In this document: positions 5,917 to 13,899 of the stretch, in pieces
Layout: the number at the start of each line of letters is the position of its first letter
Numbering within the stretch: the first letter of the stretch is position 1
Source: a virus
IMG/VR virus record: IMGVR_UViG_3300029999_000477
Coordinates: 1 to 46,168 of that record
DNA: 46,168 nt
Strand: one strand, 5' to 3'
Notes under the pieces: generated by a model
The model's database searches: none
What the model saw: only the letters and a program-made list of their open reading frames with translations
What the model was told of the DNA's origin: nothing
Translations under genes and position numbers: made by a program

Positions 5917-8900
5917 GCGGCTTCGCCGGACTCGACGCGCTCGCCGCACAGAAGAAAGCCGCACACGCAACCACACCAAGCCAGCCAGCCTCCGGCGGCT
6001 TCGCCGGCGCAGCGCGCGGCGCGGGCTCGGAATTCGCCGGACTCGACGCGCTCGCCGCACAGAAGAAGGCCGCGCACGCAACCACACCAAGCCAGCCAGC
6101 CTCCGGCGGCTTCGCCGGCGCAGCGCGCGGCGCGGGCTCGGTCTTGGGAACCATCTCCAATGCCATCGACCTTCCCCTCGCCGTCACCGAGAACGTGCTC
6201 TCGGGCAAAGGCCTGGGCCGCATTCACGAGGACCTCGCTGCCGGCGGAGGATGGAAAAACATCCCCGGCGCGCTTGCCAACGTCTCCGAAAACGACGTCT
6301 ACTTCCGCAAGGGCTCCCTGCAGCGCGTTCTCAACGATCCCACCGCCGGCGCGGGACGCAAGGCCGCCGCTCAATTTCTTCTGAATCATCCCTGGGTTTC
6401 AGGTACCGCCGATTTCGCAACCGAGTTTGTCAATCCGGGAAACCTTCTCACCGGCGAAGTGCTTGGCCGCGGAGCGGAGATCGCCGGAAGCGCCCTCAAA
6501 GCCGCTCCCATCGTCGGACCTGCCGTGGAGAAGGTGAGCCAAGCCCTGGCGGCCACCTTCGATCGGTACAACCCCCTCAAGAAGGCCGGAGGGGACGCGA
6601 CGCGCATGATGGGCTTCCAGTCGCATGCCGCCGCCGCCGAAGCCAAGAAGGCCAACGACGCCGTCGCCATGAGCATCTTCGGCAATCCCGGAAAGCTCGG
6701 CGTCGGGGGTACCACCCGAGACGAGGAGGACGAGATTCTCCGGCGCGCCACCGGCGGCGCACCCAAGGCCGTCATGCGATCCTCCGGCCTCTCCGACGCC
6801 GACCTGCAAGCGCGCGCCGATCGCTACCGTGAAATCATCGACCAAACCGATGCGCTGCAGCGCCAGCTCGGGATGCTCCACCAAGAGCACGAGAACTACT
6901 TCAACATGCGCGGCGCCTACGAGCGACCCCAGACCGCTCGCGACGTCGCCATGGGCGGCGCGCCTCGCGTGGGCGCCTCGGGCGAAATGCGCTATGGTGC
7001 GCCGACCATGAAAGAGAAGGTCTATCACACCTACGATGAGGTGCTCGACGCCGTCGCCAAGGGCAAGGCGCGCCTGAAAGCGGACTTCTCGCCCCATCAG
7101 CAGCTCGTCTCACACCTTAACCGCGTCAGCGGCAACGTCGCCCTCGACGATTTCATCAAGAATCTCGCCACCACCAGCGCCGCGCACGAAATCGCCTTCG
7201 CCGGCAAGACCGGCGCCGAGGCGCTCCAAGCCGCCCGCGATACCGCCATGAAGCGCGCACGCATCGCCGCCGCCGCACGCGCCGCGCGCAAGATCGGATC
7301 CCAATTCGGACTCTCCCCGCAAGATGTCCAAGCAATCGCACAGCGCAACTTCGCCGACGCCGACAAACTCAAGGGCCGCCTCTCCGAACTCCAGCGCGGC
7401 GGAGGGCTCGCCCAGATCAAGCGCTCCACCGAGGACGAACTCAACACCACCGCAGGACGCGTCGGCGAGTCGATCAAGACGCTCGCCAACCGCGAGACCG
7501 GCCAAGTCGGACGCGCCGGAGCGATAGGCGAGACCGTCGCGCCTTCGGTCAACCGCCGCATCCAGCAGATTCACGGAAACGCCGCCGAGAATGCCGACCG
7601 CATTCGCACCGTTGCCCAGCGACTCTCCGCGCGCGTCGGCGGCCTGCAGATGAAAACCCTTCAGCGCGGCGTGGACCTGGCTCAGAAGATCGCCGATCCC
7701 CAGCGCCCCATCGCCGACGCCTATCGCACGCTACGAGACCGCTACGCGATCGAGATGATGTCCGAAGGCAATCCCAACTCGCTGTGGTCGAAGTATCGCG
7801 CCAGCCTCACTCCCCAAGGCTACATTCCGGTCAAGAACGTTCCCGGGCTCTCCAACCTCGATCGCATGAAGTACACCGACGTCAAGCCTGAGGTGGTGAA
7901 ATACCTGACCGACCACGGCGCGCCACCCAAGGACGCTGAGGGACTCGGCGCCTGGATCGATCGCTACAACGCGCTCTTCCGCATCGGAATCCTCACCAAT
8001 CCGATCGTCCACCCCTTCTATAACCTGCTCTGGGCGTATCTCGGCGGTGGCGGCGACGTCCGACGGCTCGCCACCGTCTTTCGCGATTCCCCACTCGACA
8101 CCGAGGCGGCGCGTTACGGAGCGCACGCCCCGCTCTCGAACTCCTCCATCGGCTCCAACCAAAACCGCCTGGTCCAAAGCCTTCCCGAGGCGATCCATCA
8201 AAGCCAGGGCATCGGCAAGGTCGGCGCCGCCGCGGACTGGGTCACCTCGCGCGCCGCGGAGATCAACCGCAAGATCGTCTTCGATACCATGGAGCGGCGC
8301 ATGGCGACCGAGATGTGGGCATCGCTGGTCGCCAAGGGAACCGACAAAGCGCGCGCCGGGGAACTCGTGCGCAAGGCCTTCGGCGATTACGGAAACATCA
8401 CCAAGGCCGAACAGGGCGTCTCGCGGGCGTTCTTCTTCTACCCTTGGACCAAGACCGTGATCCCGTTCTGGGCCCAGTCCCTGGCGACCGCTCCGAAGTG
8501 GACCACCGCGCCGCTCCAGGGCATCCTGACACACAACGAACTTGCCGGCGACCCGAACGTCGGTAAGGAATCTCCGTACACGCTCTATACGGGCACCGAC
8601 AAGGAAGGCCAGCCGCAGTATCAATCGCTCCCGATGCCACAGAAACGCCTCGAGGCCCCGCTCGAAGCGGCCACCGGCAACATCGGAGGCGCAATCAATG
8701 ATGCGAAGTATCACCTTACGCCGGCTCTCAACATCGCCCTGACCGCTCTCGAGCAGCACGCCAACCAGGAACCCCAAGAGCCCGGCGTCACCCCGGCGCA
8801 GAACGTCATGTACGACCGCTACGCACCGACCTCGACCAAGCTCGCGCAAGTCGCCCAGTATGCCGCCGAGAACGGCGTCCCGTTCGCCCCGCTCATCCGC

Positions 8901-9155
8901 GGTATCGCGCATGGCGTTGGCGAGGCGGCTGGCGGCGCCCCGGGGCGCGCACTCTCAAACCTCGCCGGCGGCTACCAATACGGCCAGGGGAACCCGGCAC
9001 AGCAGCATGCCCTCAACCGCATCTTTGACCGCTTTCAGCAGTCCTACAACCGCGCGCGCCATATCCCCGATCCCGCCGCACGCTCCCAATACCAGGCCCA
9101 GCTCTACGAACTCTTCCGCCGCCAAGCCGACGCGATCCTGAAGGCCAGCCCCTAA
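5913..9155 (+). CDS. Large internal virion / DNA-ejection protein (1080 aa)
   Basis: Longest protein in the window. It starts with two copies of a 37-residue unit (FAGLDALAAQKKAAHA...), then an Ala/Gly-rich region, a helical middle and a segment near residues 690-740 (FRIGILTNPIVHPFYNLLWAYLG is part of it). Near residues 800-860 the features DYGNITKAE, then RAFFFYPWTKTVIPFW, resemble the Y.NLT..E....R...PFY.W...P motif that I associate with large phage polyvalent or ejection proteins. It probably enters the host with the DNA. No lytic transglycosylase motif is visible. The gene has strongly C-ending codons, and its start overlaps the upstream stop by ATGA. Confidence 0.65.
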   Translation: MSGFAGLDALAAQKKAAHATTPSQPASGGFAGAARGAGSEFAGLDALAAQKKAAHATTPSQPASGGFAGAARGAGSVLGTISNAIDLPLAVTENVLSGKGLGRIHEDLAAGGGWKNIPGALANVSENDVYFRKGSLQRVLNDPTAGAGRKAAAQFLLNHPWVSGTADFATEFVNPGNLLTGEVLGRGAEIAGSALKAAPIVGPAVEKVSQALAATFDRYNPLKKAGGDATRMMGFQSHAAAAEAKKANDAVAMSIFGNPGKLGVGGTTRDEEDEILRRATGGAPKAVMRSSGLSDADLQARADRYREIIDQTDALQRQLGMLHQEHENYFNMRGAYERPQTARDVAMGGAPRVGASGEMRYGAPTMKEKVYHTYDEVLDAVAKGKARLKADFSPHQQLVSHLNRVSGNVALDDFIKNLATTSAAHEIAFAGKTGAEALQAARDTAMKRARIAAAARAARKIGSQFGLSPQDVQAIAQRNFADADKLKGRLSELQRGGGLAQIKRSTEDELNTTAGRVGESIKTLANRETGQVGRAGAIGETVAPSVNRRIQQIHGNAAENADRIRTVAQRLSARVGGLQMKTLQRGVDLAQKIADPQRPIADAYRTLRDRYAIEMMSEGNPNSLWSKYRASLTPQGYIPVKNVPGLSNLDRMKYTDVKPEVVKYLTDHGAPPKDAEGLGAWIDRYNALFRIGILTNPIVHPFYNLLWAYLGGGGDVRRLATVFRDSPLDTEAARYGAHAPLSNSSIGSNQNRLVQSLPEAIHQSQGIGKVGAAADWVTSRAAEINRKIVFDTMERRMATEMWASLVAKGTDKARAGELVRKAFGDYGNITKAEQGVSRAFFFYPWTKTVIPFWAQSLATAPKWTTAPLQGILTHNELAGDPNVGKESPYTLYTGTDKEGQPQYQSLPMPQKRLEAPLEAATGNIGGAINDAKYHLTPALNIALTALEQHANQEPQEPGVTPAQNVMYDRYAPTSTKLAQVAQYAAENGVPFAPLIRGIAHGVGEAAGGAPGRALSNLAGGYQYGQGNPAQQHALNRIFDRFQQSYNRARHIPDPAARSQYQAQLYELFRRQADAILKASP
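5922..6143 (+). repeat. Two 111-bp tandem repeats
   Basis: Units 5922-6032 and 6033-6143 are nearly identical at DNA level and encode a 37-residue unit twice, in frame. The near identity suggests a recent duplication. Confidence 0.9.
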
Positions 9156-9194
9156 CCCGGCCAGCCTCGGGCGATACTGTTGAGCCAGATCCGA

Positions 9195-9215
9195 AGCGGG
9201 CTTTTTCGTGCCCGA
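9195..9215 (+). terminator. Weak hairpin after ejection-protein gene
   Basis: CGGGC and GCCCG flank a T-rich loop about 40 bp after the stop. The stem is only 5 bp and no T-run follows, so this is a weak terminator candidate, but it lies between the virion block and the next promoter. Confidence 0.3.
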
Positions 9216-9232
9216 AGGGGCGGTTCCTTCCC

Positions 9233-9269
9233 TTGACATGTGCCCAAGACTGCGTCAATATGGGCACAT
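9233..9269 (+). promoter_or_regulatory. Promoter plus inverted-repeat operator, leaderless
   Basis: TTGACA at 9233-9238, a 17-bp spacer and CAATAT at 9256-9261 put the mRNA start at about the A of the ATG at 9270. ATGTGCCC (9238-9245) and GGGCACAT (9262-9269) form an 8-bp inverted repeat that brackets the spacer and -10. This is a natural site for autorepression by the ribbon-helix-helix protein encoded just downstream. Confidence 0.6.
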
Positions 9270-9428
9270 ATGGAGAACGATGGGCGCTGGACCGTTCACT
9301 TCTCAGAGGTGTCGGGTGAACTCCGTTCCGCGCTTGAGGCGCGCGCGAAGCAAAACCGGCGCTCGATCGGGAATGAGATTCTCTCGATGCTTATCAGCCT
9401 ACTCGCCGAGGAGAGCGTTACCGTATGA
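9270..9428 (+). CDS. Ribbon-helix-helix (Arc/MetJ-type) regulator
   Basis: 52 residues: a strand RWTVHFSEV, helix A GELRSALEARAKQN, turn RRSIGNEI and helix B LSMLISLLAEE, the layout of an Arc-type repressor that binds DNA as a dimer through the N-terminal strand. I chose this ATG because the promoter places the mRNA start there; an upstream in-frame ATG at 9240 lies inside the promoter. No ribosome binding site is present. It heads a tightly overlapping run of genes (9425 on), so it probably represses its own operon through the inverted repeat in the promoter. Confidence 0.7.
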   Translation: MENDGRWTVHFSEVSGELRSALEARAKQNRRSIGNEILSMLISLLAEESVTV

Positions 9429-9769
9429 CCGAGGCGCAGCTTTGGGCGCTCCTTACCTTCGCGGCCCTGGGAGGCTGGGCGGCGACGCTCGTTCTCTTCG
9501 CGCGAGCGACGCTCCCGATGGCAAACGCCCTCAAGGTCACCGAACAGGTCGATGACCGCATCGACCGCCGCATCGCCAGCGTCCTTGCCAAAGCCGACGA
9601 CATACGCGAGCGCCGCATGAAGATTCCAGGCCTGCCGGAACAAAAACCGTCCGAACGACCCAAGCAGCCATCACCCATCGACCAAATGCGCGAAATCTTC
9701 GGAGGCACGCCGATCGAGCCGTTCAATGAACAGCCCGACGCTGAAGGCCTCGAGGTCATCGGGACCTGA
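9425..9769 (+). CDS. Membrane-anchored small protein (114 aa)
   Basis: Residues 6-30 (LLTFAALGGWAATLVLFAR) form one membrane helix. The rest is charged, with a helix-prone centre (VDDRIDRRIASVLAKADDIRER) and a Pro/Gln-rich tail. Overlaps the regulator stop by ATGA and touches the next start. No family recognised. Position before the small terminase candidate does not define its role; a membrane-tethered accessory factor is one possibility. Confidence 0.55.
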   Translation: MTEAQLWALLTFAALGGWAATLVLFARATLPMANALKVTEQVDDRIDRRIASVLAKADDIRERRMKIPGLPEQKPSERPKQPSPIDQMREIFGGTPIEPFNEQPDAEGLEVIGT

Positions 9770-10374
9770 TGGCCGGTCGACGCAAGCCCCGCGGCGACGA
9801 CCAAATGACAAGCAACGAAATCATGGCGCTTCCAGTCCCTCAACCCGTTAAGCATCGCGAGCATGAGGTCGATCCCTACGCACCCGCTCCCGGAGCCATT
9901 CCCGGAAAAGTGACCAAGGTTGTCACCGAAGCGCCGATGCGTCTCACACGCAAGATGACCAAGGACGACATCCAAACGCGCGATGAAGTCCGACGCGAGA
10001 TGAAAATGCGCGAGACGCGCTACAAGAAATATCTCGATTCACTCATTACATATGGTGGCGATCAAGAACGCGCACTCGCCGATATCTACGGTATCTCCCT
10101 CGAAGAAGCACGCGCGCGCCGACTCGAGTTGCAAGCCGACGTCAGAACAGGATTCGGAAACACCGAACTCGCCGATCAACTCGAAGCCAATGACGTCGCG
10201 CTCGCTGCGCGCATCAACCTGCTTCGTATGCACGCGTATTCTGCAAACCCCGCTGCAAGCCTGAAATCACTCGATATGCTCTCAGAGCTCGAAGGGCAGC
10301 GCAGCGATATGGGAACCTTCGAAAGCTTCCTGCGTATCGTGAAGATGCAGGATCAAGCCGAAAGGAAACGATGA
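9769..10374 (+). CDS. terS: Putative terminase small subunit
   Basis: 201 residues, basic and helical. Residues 95-120 hold a helix-turn-helix-like segment (GGDQERALADIYGISLEEARARR), as in small terminases, which recognise the packaging site and recruit the large subunit. A further helical region (residues 125-190) could oligomerise. Length fits the family. The gene that would be its partner, the large terminase, lies 5 kb downstream on the opposite strand, so the usual adjacency is missing and the call rests on fold pattern. Another HTH protein is possible. Confidence 0.45.
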   Translation: MAGRRKPRGDDQMTSNEIMALPVPQPVKHREHEVDPYAPAPGAIPGKVTKVVTEAPMRLTRKMTKDDIQTRDEVRREMKMRETRYKKYLDSLITYGGDQERALADIYGISLEEARARRLELQADVRTGFGNTELADQLEANDVALAARINLLRMHAYSANPAASLKSLDMLSELEGQRSDMGTFESFLRIVKMQDQAERKR

Positions 10375-10571
10375 TCGATCTCGCCCTCTGCCCCGGAACC
10401 GGCGCTGAGTGTAAACCCATCACGCCCGAGAAGGTCCGTATCGACAAAGACGTGCATTTGCATTGCGACGCCAAAAGCATCGTACGTGTCTACATGGGCG
10501 ACGCCGAAGACTGCCCCGATTTTCGAAAAGCCCGCACCGCCTCTCGTCTCTATTCAGGGAGTACCGCATAA
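10371..10571 (+). CDS. Small Cys-containing hypothetical protein (66 aa)
   Basis: Starts by ATGA overlap with the preceding gene. Four Cys and two His are spread through the sequence (LALCPGTGAECKP, HLHCDAKS, EDCPDF), which might bind metal, but there is no clean CxxC pair. No family recognised. Directly precedes the GroES-like gene. Confidence 0.5.
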   Translation: MIDLALCPGTGAECKPITPEKVRIDKDVHLHCDAKSIVRVYMGDAEDCPDFRKARTASRLYSGSTA

Positions 10572-10572
10572 C

Positions 10573-11121
10573 ATGACCGTGGCCGACCAGCGACTCAAGA
10601 TCGCAACCGCCGAGAAATTCGAGCTGAAAATCCATGAGGTCAACCCAGAAGATATCGACCCGCTCGGAGATCGCTATATCGTCGAAGAAGTTACCATCGA
10701 CGAAAAGATCAAGCTGGGATCACTTCTCATCGTCACGCAGCAACCACAAATCAATCCTATGGACCCCATGGCTCCTCCGCAAGTTGAGCAACGCGGCGTG
10801 CGTGCTGGTATCATCGTGAGTTGCGGAAATGGGCACCTGCTCGGACTTTCGGATCACGCCGTTATGGCATATGAACACATCAGAGACGACGAGGGAAACG
10901 AGACCGAAATGCCTCAGCTCATCCGACCATGGTCGAGTGTCCCGATGTTTTTTGAGCCGGGAGATGTCGTCTTTTTCGATTACAACGCCAGGGGACGCGC
11001 GCTCGCAATCGTCGGACGAGAAGTCCGCGTCATCAACCAGATCGATATCCTTGCCAGCATTCCGAAGATGAAGATGCAGCGCGGCGAGAACGGCTGGGAG
11101 ATAGCGAAAGAATCCGCGTGA
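10573..11121 (+). CDS. GroES-like co-chaperonin fold protein
   Basis: Residues 29-50 (DPLGDRYIVEEVTIDEKIKLG) look like the opening of a Cpn10 barrel (PL.DR..VE...E....G), followed by LLIV, and a late FFEPGDVVFFDYNARG matches the GD.V.F..Y.G end of that fold. At 182 residues it is about twice normal GroES size, with an insert after the mobile loop position. Phage co-chaperonins such as T4 gp31 help fold the capsid protein with host GroEL; that function is inferred. ATG chosen because the upstream gene ends 2 bp before; the ribosome binding site is weak. It ends with a GTGA overlap into the glycosyltransferase cluster. Confidence 0.55.
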   Translation: MTVADQRLKIATAEKFELKIHEVNPEDIDPLGDRYIVEEVTIDEKIKLGSLLIVTQQPQINPMDPMAPPQVEQRGVRAGIIVSCGNGHLLGLSDHAVMAYEHIRDDEGNETEMPQLIRPWSSVPMFFEPGDVVFFDYNARGRALAIVGREVRVINQIDILASIPKMKMQRGENGWEIAKESA

Positions 11122-12017
11122 ATCCCGAACAACTAGCGGAGATTCTGGAGCCAGCACTTCCCAAGGGGGATATCGTCCTTACGACGGGTCCCCTTTTAGG
11201 ACTGGGAGATCACAGCGTCTACACAACCCTTCCCGAGCGCTTCTCAAAACTCGGATACAATGTCTATCTCGATAAAGACAATGCAGCGAGCAACGATGAA
11301 ATATACGATCTTCTTTGGGCGCGCAATCCCTTTATCAAGGGGCTCTCTGATAAAAAGCCCAACGCGGGATACGTCCGCCAAGGCAGCTTCTATGAGATTT
11401 CAAATCGCCTGGCCGGTTGCCGTTCGATCGAGGTTATGGAACGCGCACATGGTCTTCCCGGGCCATACGGGATTGCGCCGAAGATCTATTACAAGCCCAA
11501 TCCATCAATGATAAATCTTAAAAATACCGTGCTCGTTGATTTCTCAGCCGTATCTTCGAATATCGGTGTCCGTGGCTTGAGCGAAGCCATTCGTATGATG
11601 AATGGACGCTTTCGCAATGCTCCAATGCTGCAGGTTCTTTTCCACAAGGGAATCAGTATCCACGTTCCGCAGATTGCACTTCAAAGCTACCGCGTGTCGT
11701 CGATCTATGAATACCTCGACATGATCCATGATTGCCGGGCATGGATTGGTTCGGAATCTGGTGGACAGGCACTCGCCGCAGCGACCCGCGGAGAACATGA
11801 CGTTTACGACGAGGAAGCGAGACCTGAAGTCGTCTGCACCTCTACGCCACGCACATACAATAGCCGCGGATATACGTTCCGAGGGGTCGACTATCGCGTG
11901 ACCTGCGATACCGACGTGACCGGAGACTATCACGATCCGATAGAAACTCGGCAACATGTCTACGAGAATGTCTGCAAAATTCGTGCCGTCGAGATGCGCG
12001 AGCGAGCTCGTGGCTAA
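11118..12017 (+). CDS. Glycosyltransferase, family 9-like
   Basis: 299 residues, GTG start in a GTGA overlap. GPLLGLGDHSVYTTLPERF near the N-terminus is like the G.GD......P......G opening of heptosyltransferase-type (GT9, GT-B fold) enzymes. Near residue 215 WIGSESGGQALAAA resembles the (D/E)SG..HLAAA motif that contacts the nucleotide sugar. It is the first of four sugar-transfer genes in a row. Likely cytoplasmic. The acceptor (virion protein, host surface glycan or phage DNA) cannot be told. Confidence 0.6.
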   Translation: MNPEQLAEILEPALPKGDIVLTTGPLLGLGDHSVYTTLPERFSKLGYNVYLDKDNAASNDEIYDLLWARNPFIKGLSDKKPNAGYVRQGSFYEISNRLAGCRSIEVMERAHGLPGPYGIAPKIYYKPNPSMINLKNTVLVDFSAVSSNIGVRGLSEAIRMMNGRFRNAPMLQVLFHKGISIHVPQIALQSYRVSSIYEYLDMIHDCRAWIGSESGGQALAAATRGEHDVYDEEARPEVVCTSTPRTYNSRGYTFRGVDYRVTCDTDVTGDYHDPIETRQHVYENVCKIRAVEMRERARG

Positions 12018-12786
12018 AGGGAAGACGCTCATCGTCTGCTCGATCCCACCACGCCGCCCGGACGACGTCGGCGCAACGTGGGCGGACCTTGCGGAGGTCG
12101 TTTGCGCAACGCACCGCAAGTACGCGCAACGACACGGGTATGATTACCATCTCGACGTCTCTGATCTCTATGAGCTCGTTCGACCGACACGTCGAGGCGA
12201 TCCGATCGGAAACTATGTGCCGATCAAATATAAGATCAAGTTCCTGCTGTTTCAGCACTTTCTCGACGCGGATGCTTGCGGTAAGGAATATGATCACGTT
12301 GTTTGGTTCGATAGCGATCTGCTTATCACGAACTATGATATTCCGCTAGAGAAATTCTTCAACGGAAAACTCGCAGAAGATGGAATCGGCGAAGATGGAC
12401 GTGGATTCCTCGGAGACATTATTCTTACGTATGATGTAAATGGACTGCACGCAACGGTGATTATGATGCGCCGTTCGTCTCAGACGCTTGGATTTTCGTA
12501 TGCAAACGGAGAAGCTGGTATGCGCTACTTTATGACTGACGATTGGTCGGACCAACTGAGTATGCGCATGTTCCTCGAGACCCCGCCGTACCAATGGCTA
12601 ATTTGGTACCACTCGGTCAAGTCGCTTTGTGCGATGACTCCTGATACCTATACGCATATTCCTGAACGAGCACGCAAGCCGTATGAGTGGGGCGAGGGGG
12701 ATTTCGCGTTGCACTTGAGCGCTATGTCCATCGAGAAGCGGATCGAACTCTCAAAGCAATGGGTGGAACGGTACGGTCTTCTCTGA
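12010..12786 (+). CDS. Glycosyltransferase, GT34-like (DxD)
   Basis: About 258 residues from GTG at 12010, overlapping the upstream stop; an ATG at 11956 is possible but overlaps by 62 bp. The opening KTLIVCSIPP leads to a GT-A fold. HVVWFDSDLLITN holds the metal-binding DxD, and the C-terminal GEGDFALHLSAMS fits the GD...H end of the GMA12/MNN10 (GT34) family, which transfers galactose- or mannose-type sugars. The next gene and the N-terminal half of 13896-15362 are paralogs, so the cluster grew by duplication. Confidence 0.65.
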   Translation: MAKGKTLIVCSIPPRRPDDVGATWADLAEVVCATHRKYAQRHGYDYHLDVSDLYELVRPTRRGDPIGNYVPIKYKIKFLLFQHFLDADACGKEYDHVVWFDSDLLITNYDIPLEKFFNGKLAEDGIGEDGRGFLGDIILTYDVNGLHATVIMMRRSSQTLGFSYANGEAGMRYFMTDDWSDQLSMRMFLETPPYQWLIWYHSVKSLCAMTPDTYTHIPERARKPYEWGEGDFALHLSAMSIEKRIELSKQWVERYGLL

Positions 12787-13427
12787 TGCGCGTCGTCATC
12801 TGTACCGCTCACGGTCCCGAGTACCAAGTCCTGGCCGACATAACGCGCCCGAGCGTCGAGCGATACTGCACGAAGCACGAATACGTCTTCTTCTACGACC
12901 CGAATCGCACCGACAAGGATGCCTGCAAGGTCGCGCTCTACCAGTACGCCTTCGCGAGCGGGCAGTTCGGGCCGGACGACATATACGCTTGGGCAGACAG
13001 CGATCTCGTCATAACAAATAGCAGTCGCCGAATCGAGAACATGGTATATGAGCACATGCCGCGCAGTATTCATTACTTGATTGGAGTTGACGTCAACGGC
13101 ATAAATTCAGGGTTCTTTCTCGCGCGTTTTTCGGCAGAAGCAAATCTATTCATGACGGTCGCAAATAATCTGAGCGTGGTTTCCGGATGGGGAGATCAAA
13201 CTGGCCTGGCTCAGACCGCCCTCATGGAACCGCACCGTAGCATCTATAAAGAAGTTCCCGGCCGCGTCTTCAACTCAATGGACTATGCTGAGAAGGGGTG
13301 GAGACTTGGCGAGCTAGGTCTCTACATCAATCAATGGGAGCCTGGGGACTTCGCCTTCCATGCCGCGGGTATTGAGGAGCCGCGCCGCAGCGAATTACTT
13401 CGTCACTATGCTAATATAGCAGTATGA
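12786..13427 (+). CDS. Glycosyltransferase, GT34-like (DxD), second copy
   Basis: 213 residues beginning MRVVICTAHGPEYQVLAD, one base overlapping the upstream stop. DDIYAWADSDLVITN has the DxD, GINSGFFLARFS is the acceptor-side motif, and EPGDFAFHAAGIEE the C-terminal GD...H motif of the GT34 type. The similarity to its neighbours in all three motifs shows common origin. Activity and acceptor unknown. Confidence 0.65.
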   Translation: MRVVICTAHGPEYQVLADITRPSVERYCTKHEYVFFYDPNRTDKDACKVALYQYAFASGQFGPDDIYAWADSDLVITNSSRRIENMVYEHMPRSIHYLIGVDVNGINSGFFLARFSAEANLFMTVANNLSVVSGWGDQTGLAQTALMEPHRSIYKEVPGRVFNSMDYAEKGWRLGELGLYINQWEPGDFAFHAAGIEEPRRSELLRHYANIAV

Positions 13428-13606
13428 CTTCAAGACCGAAAGACGACCTGCCGATCAAATACATTCCCGACCGTAAGGCTGCGGAGGAGGCGCACTTCGC
13501 GAACCCGGAAACGAACGAAGTCGATGTCCCGCTCGACCCGCGAGTCGCCTTCCGCGAGGGATTCAACGCGTGCTTTCGCCGCCTGAAGAACCGAGTCGCT
13601 CCGTGA
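13424..13606 (+). CDS. Small hypothetical protein (60 aa)
   Basis: Starts by ATGA overlap with the glycosyltransferase. Charged, with a helical end (RVAFREGFNACFRRLKNRV). No family recognised. Possibly an accessory of the sugar cluster, only because of position. Confidence 0.5.
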   Translation: MTSRPKDDLPIKYIPDRKAAEEAHFANPETNEVDVPLDPRVAFREGFNACFRRLKNRVAP

Positions 13607-13899
13607 CCAACCCAGAAAAAGGCGGCCTCGGATCGGCGGTGCGCCGCGTTCACGGCTATTGCCTGGAGTCATCCGACGCGATGGAATCGTGGCTCGCGGT
13701 AAACCCGAACGTTCCGGTTGAAGAAGTACGTGCGGTCGTCGGCGCAACACGCGGTTCCGCTTTCCCATCAATACGTGGACGCAAGGAAGGTCCGTGGCCG
13801 GTGAAGCCGGAGTTTCCGTTTTGGGACGGGCGCTTTCATGAGAACGCCGAGCGCGGTCCCTCCATCGTTGACGCCTGCGGGCATGAACGATCAGCATGA
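13603..13899 (+). CDS. Hypothetical protein in glycosyltransferase cluster (98 aa)
   Basis: GTG start in a GTGA overlap; ends in an ATGA overlap with the next gene. Contains several Trp/Pro segments (EGPWPVKPEFPFWDGRF). No motif or family recognised. Confidence 0.5.
   Translation: MTNPEKGGLGSAVRRVHGYCLESSDAMESWLAVNPNVPVEEVRAVVGATRGSAFPSIRGRKEGPWPVKPEFPFWDGRFHENAERGPSIVDACGHERSA

Noticed and set aside
7731-8912. 393-codon minus-strand ORF
   Set aside because: Lies antisense to the conserved end of the 1080-residue ejection protein, with shadow-like composition and no ribosome binding site.
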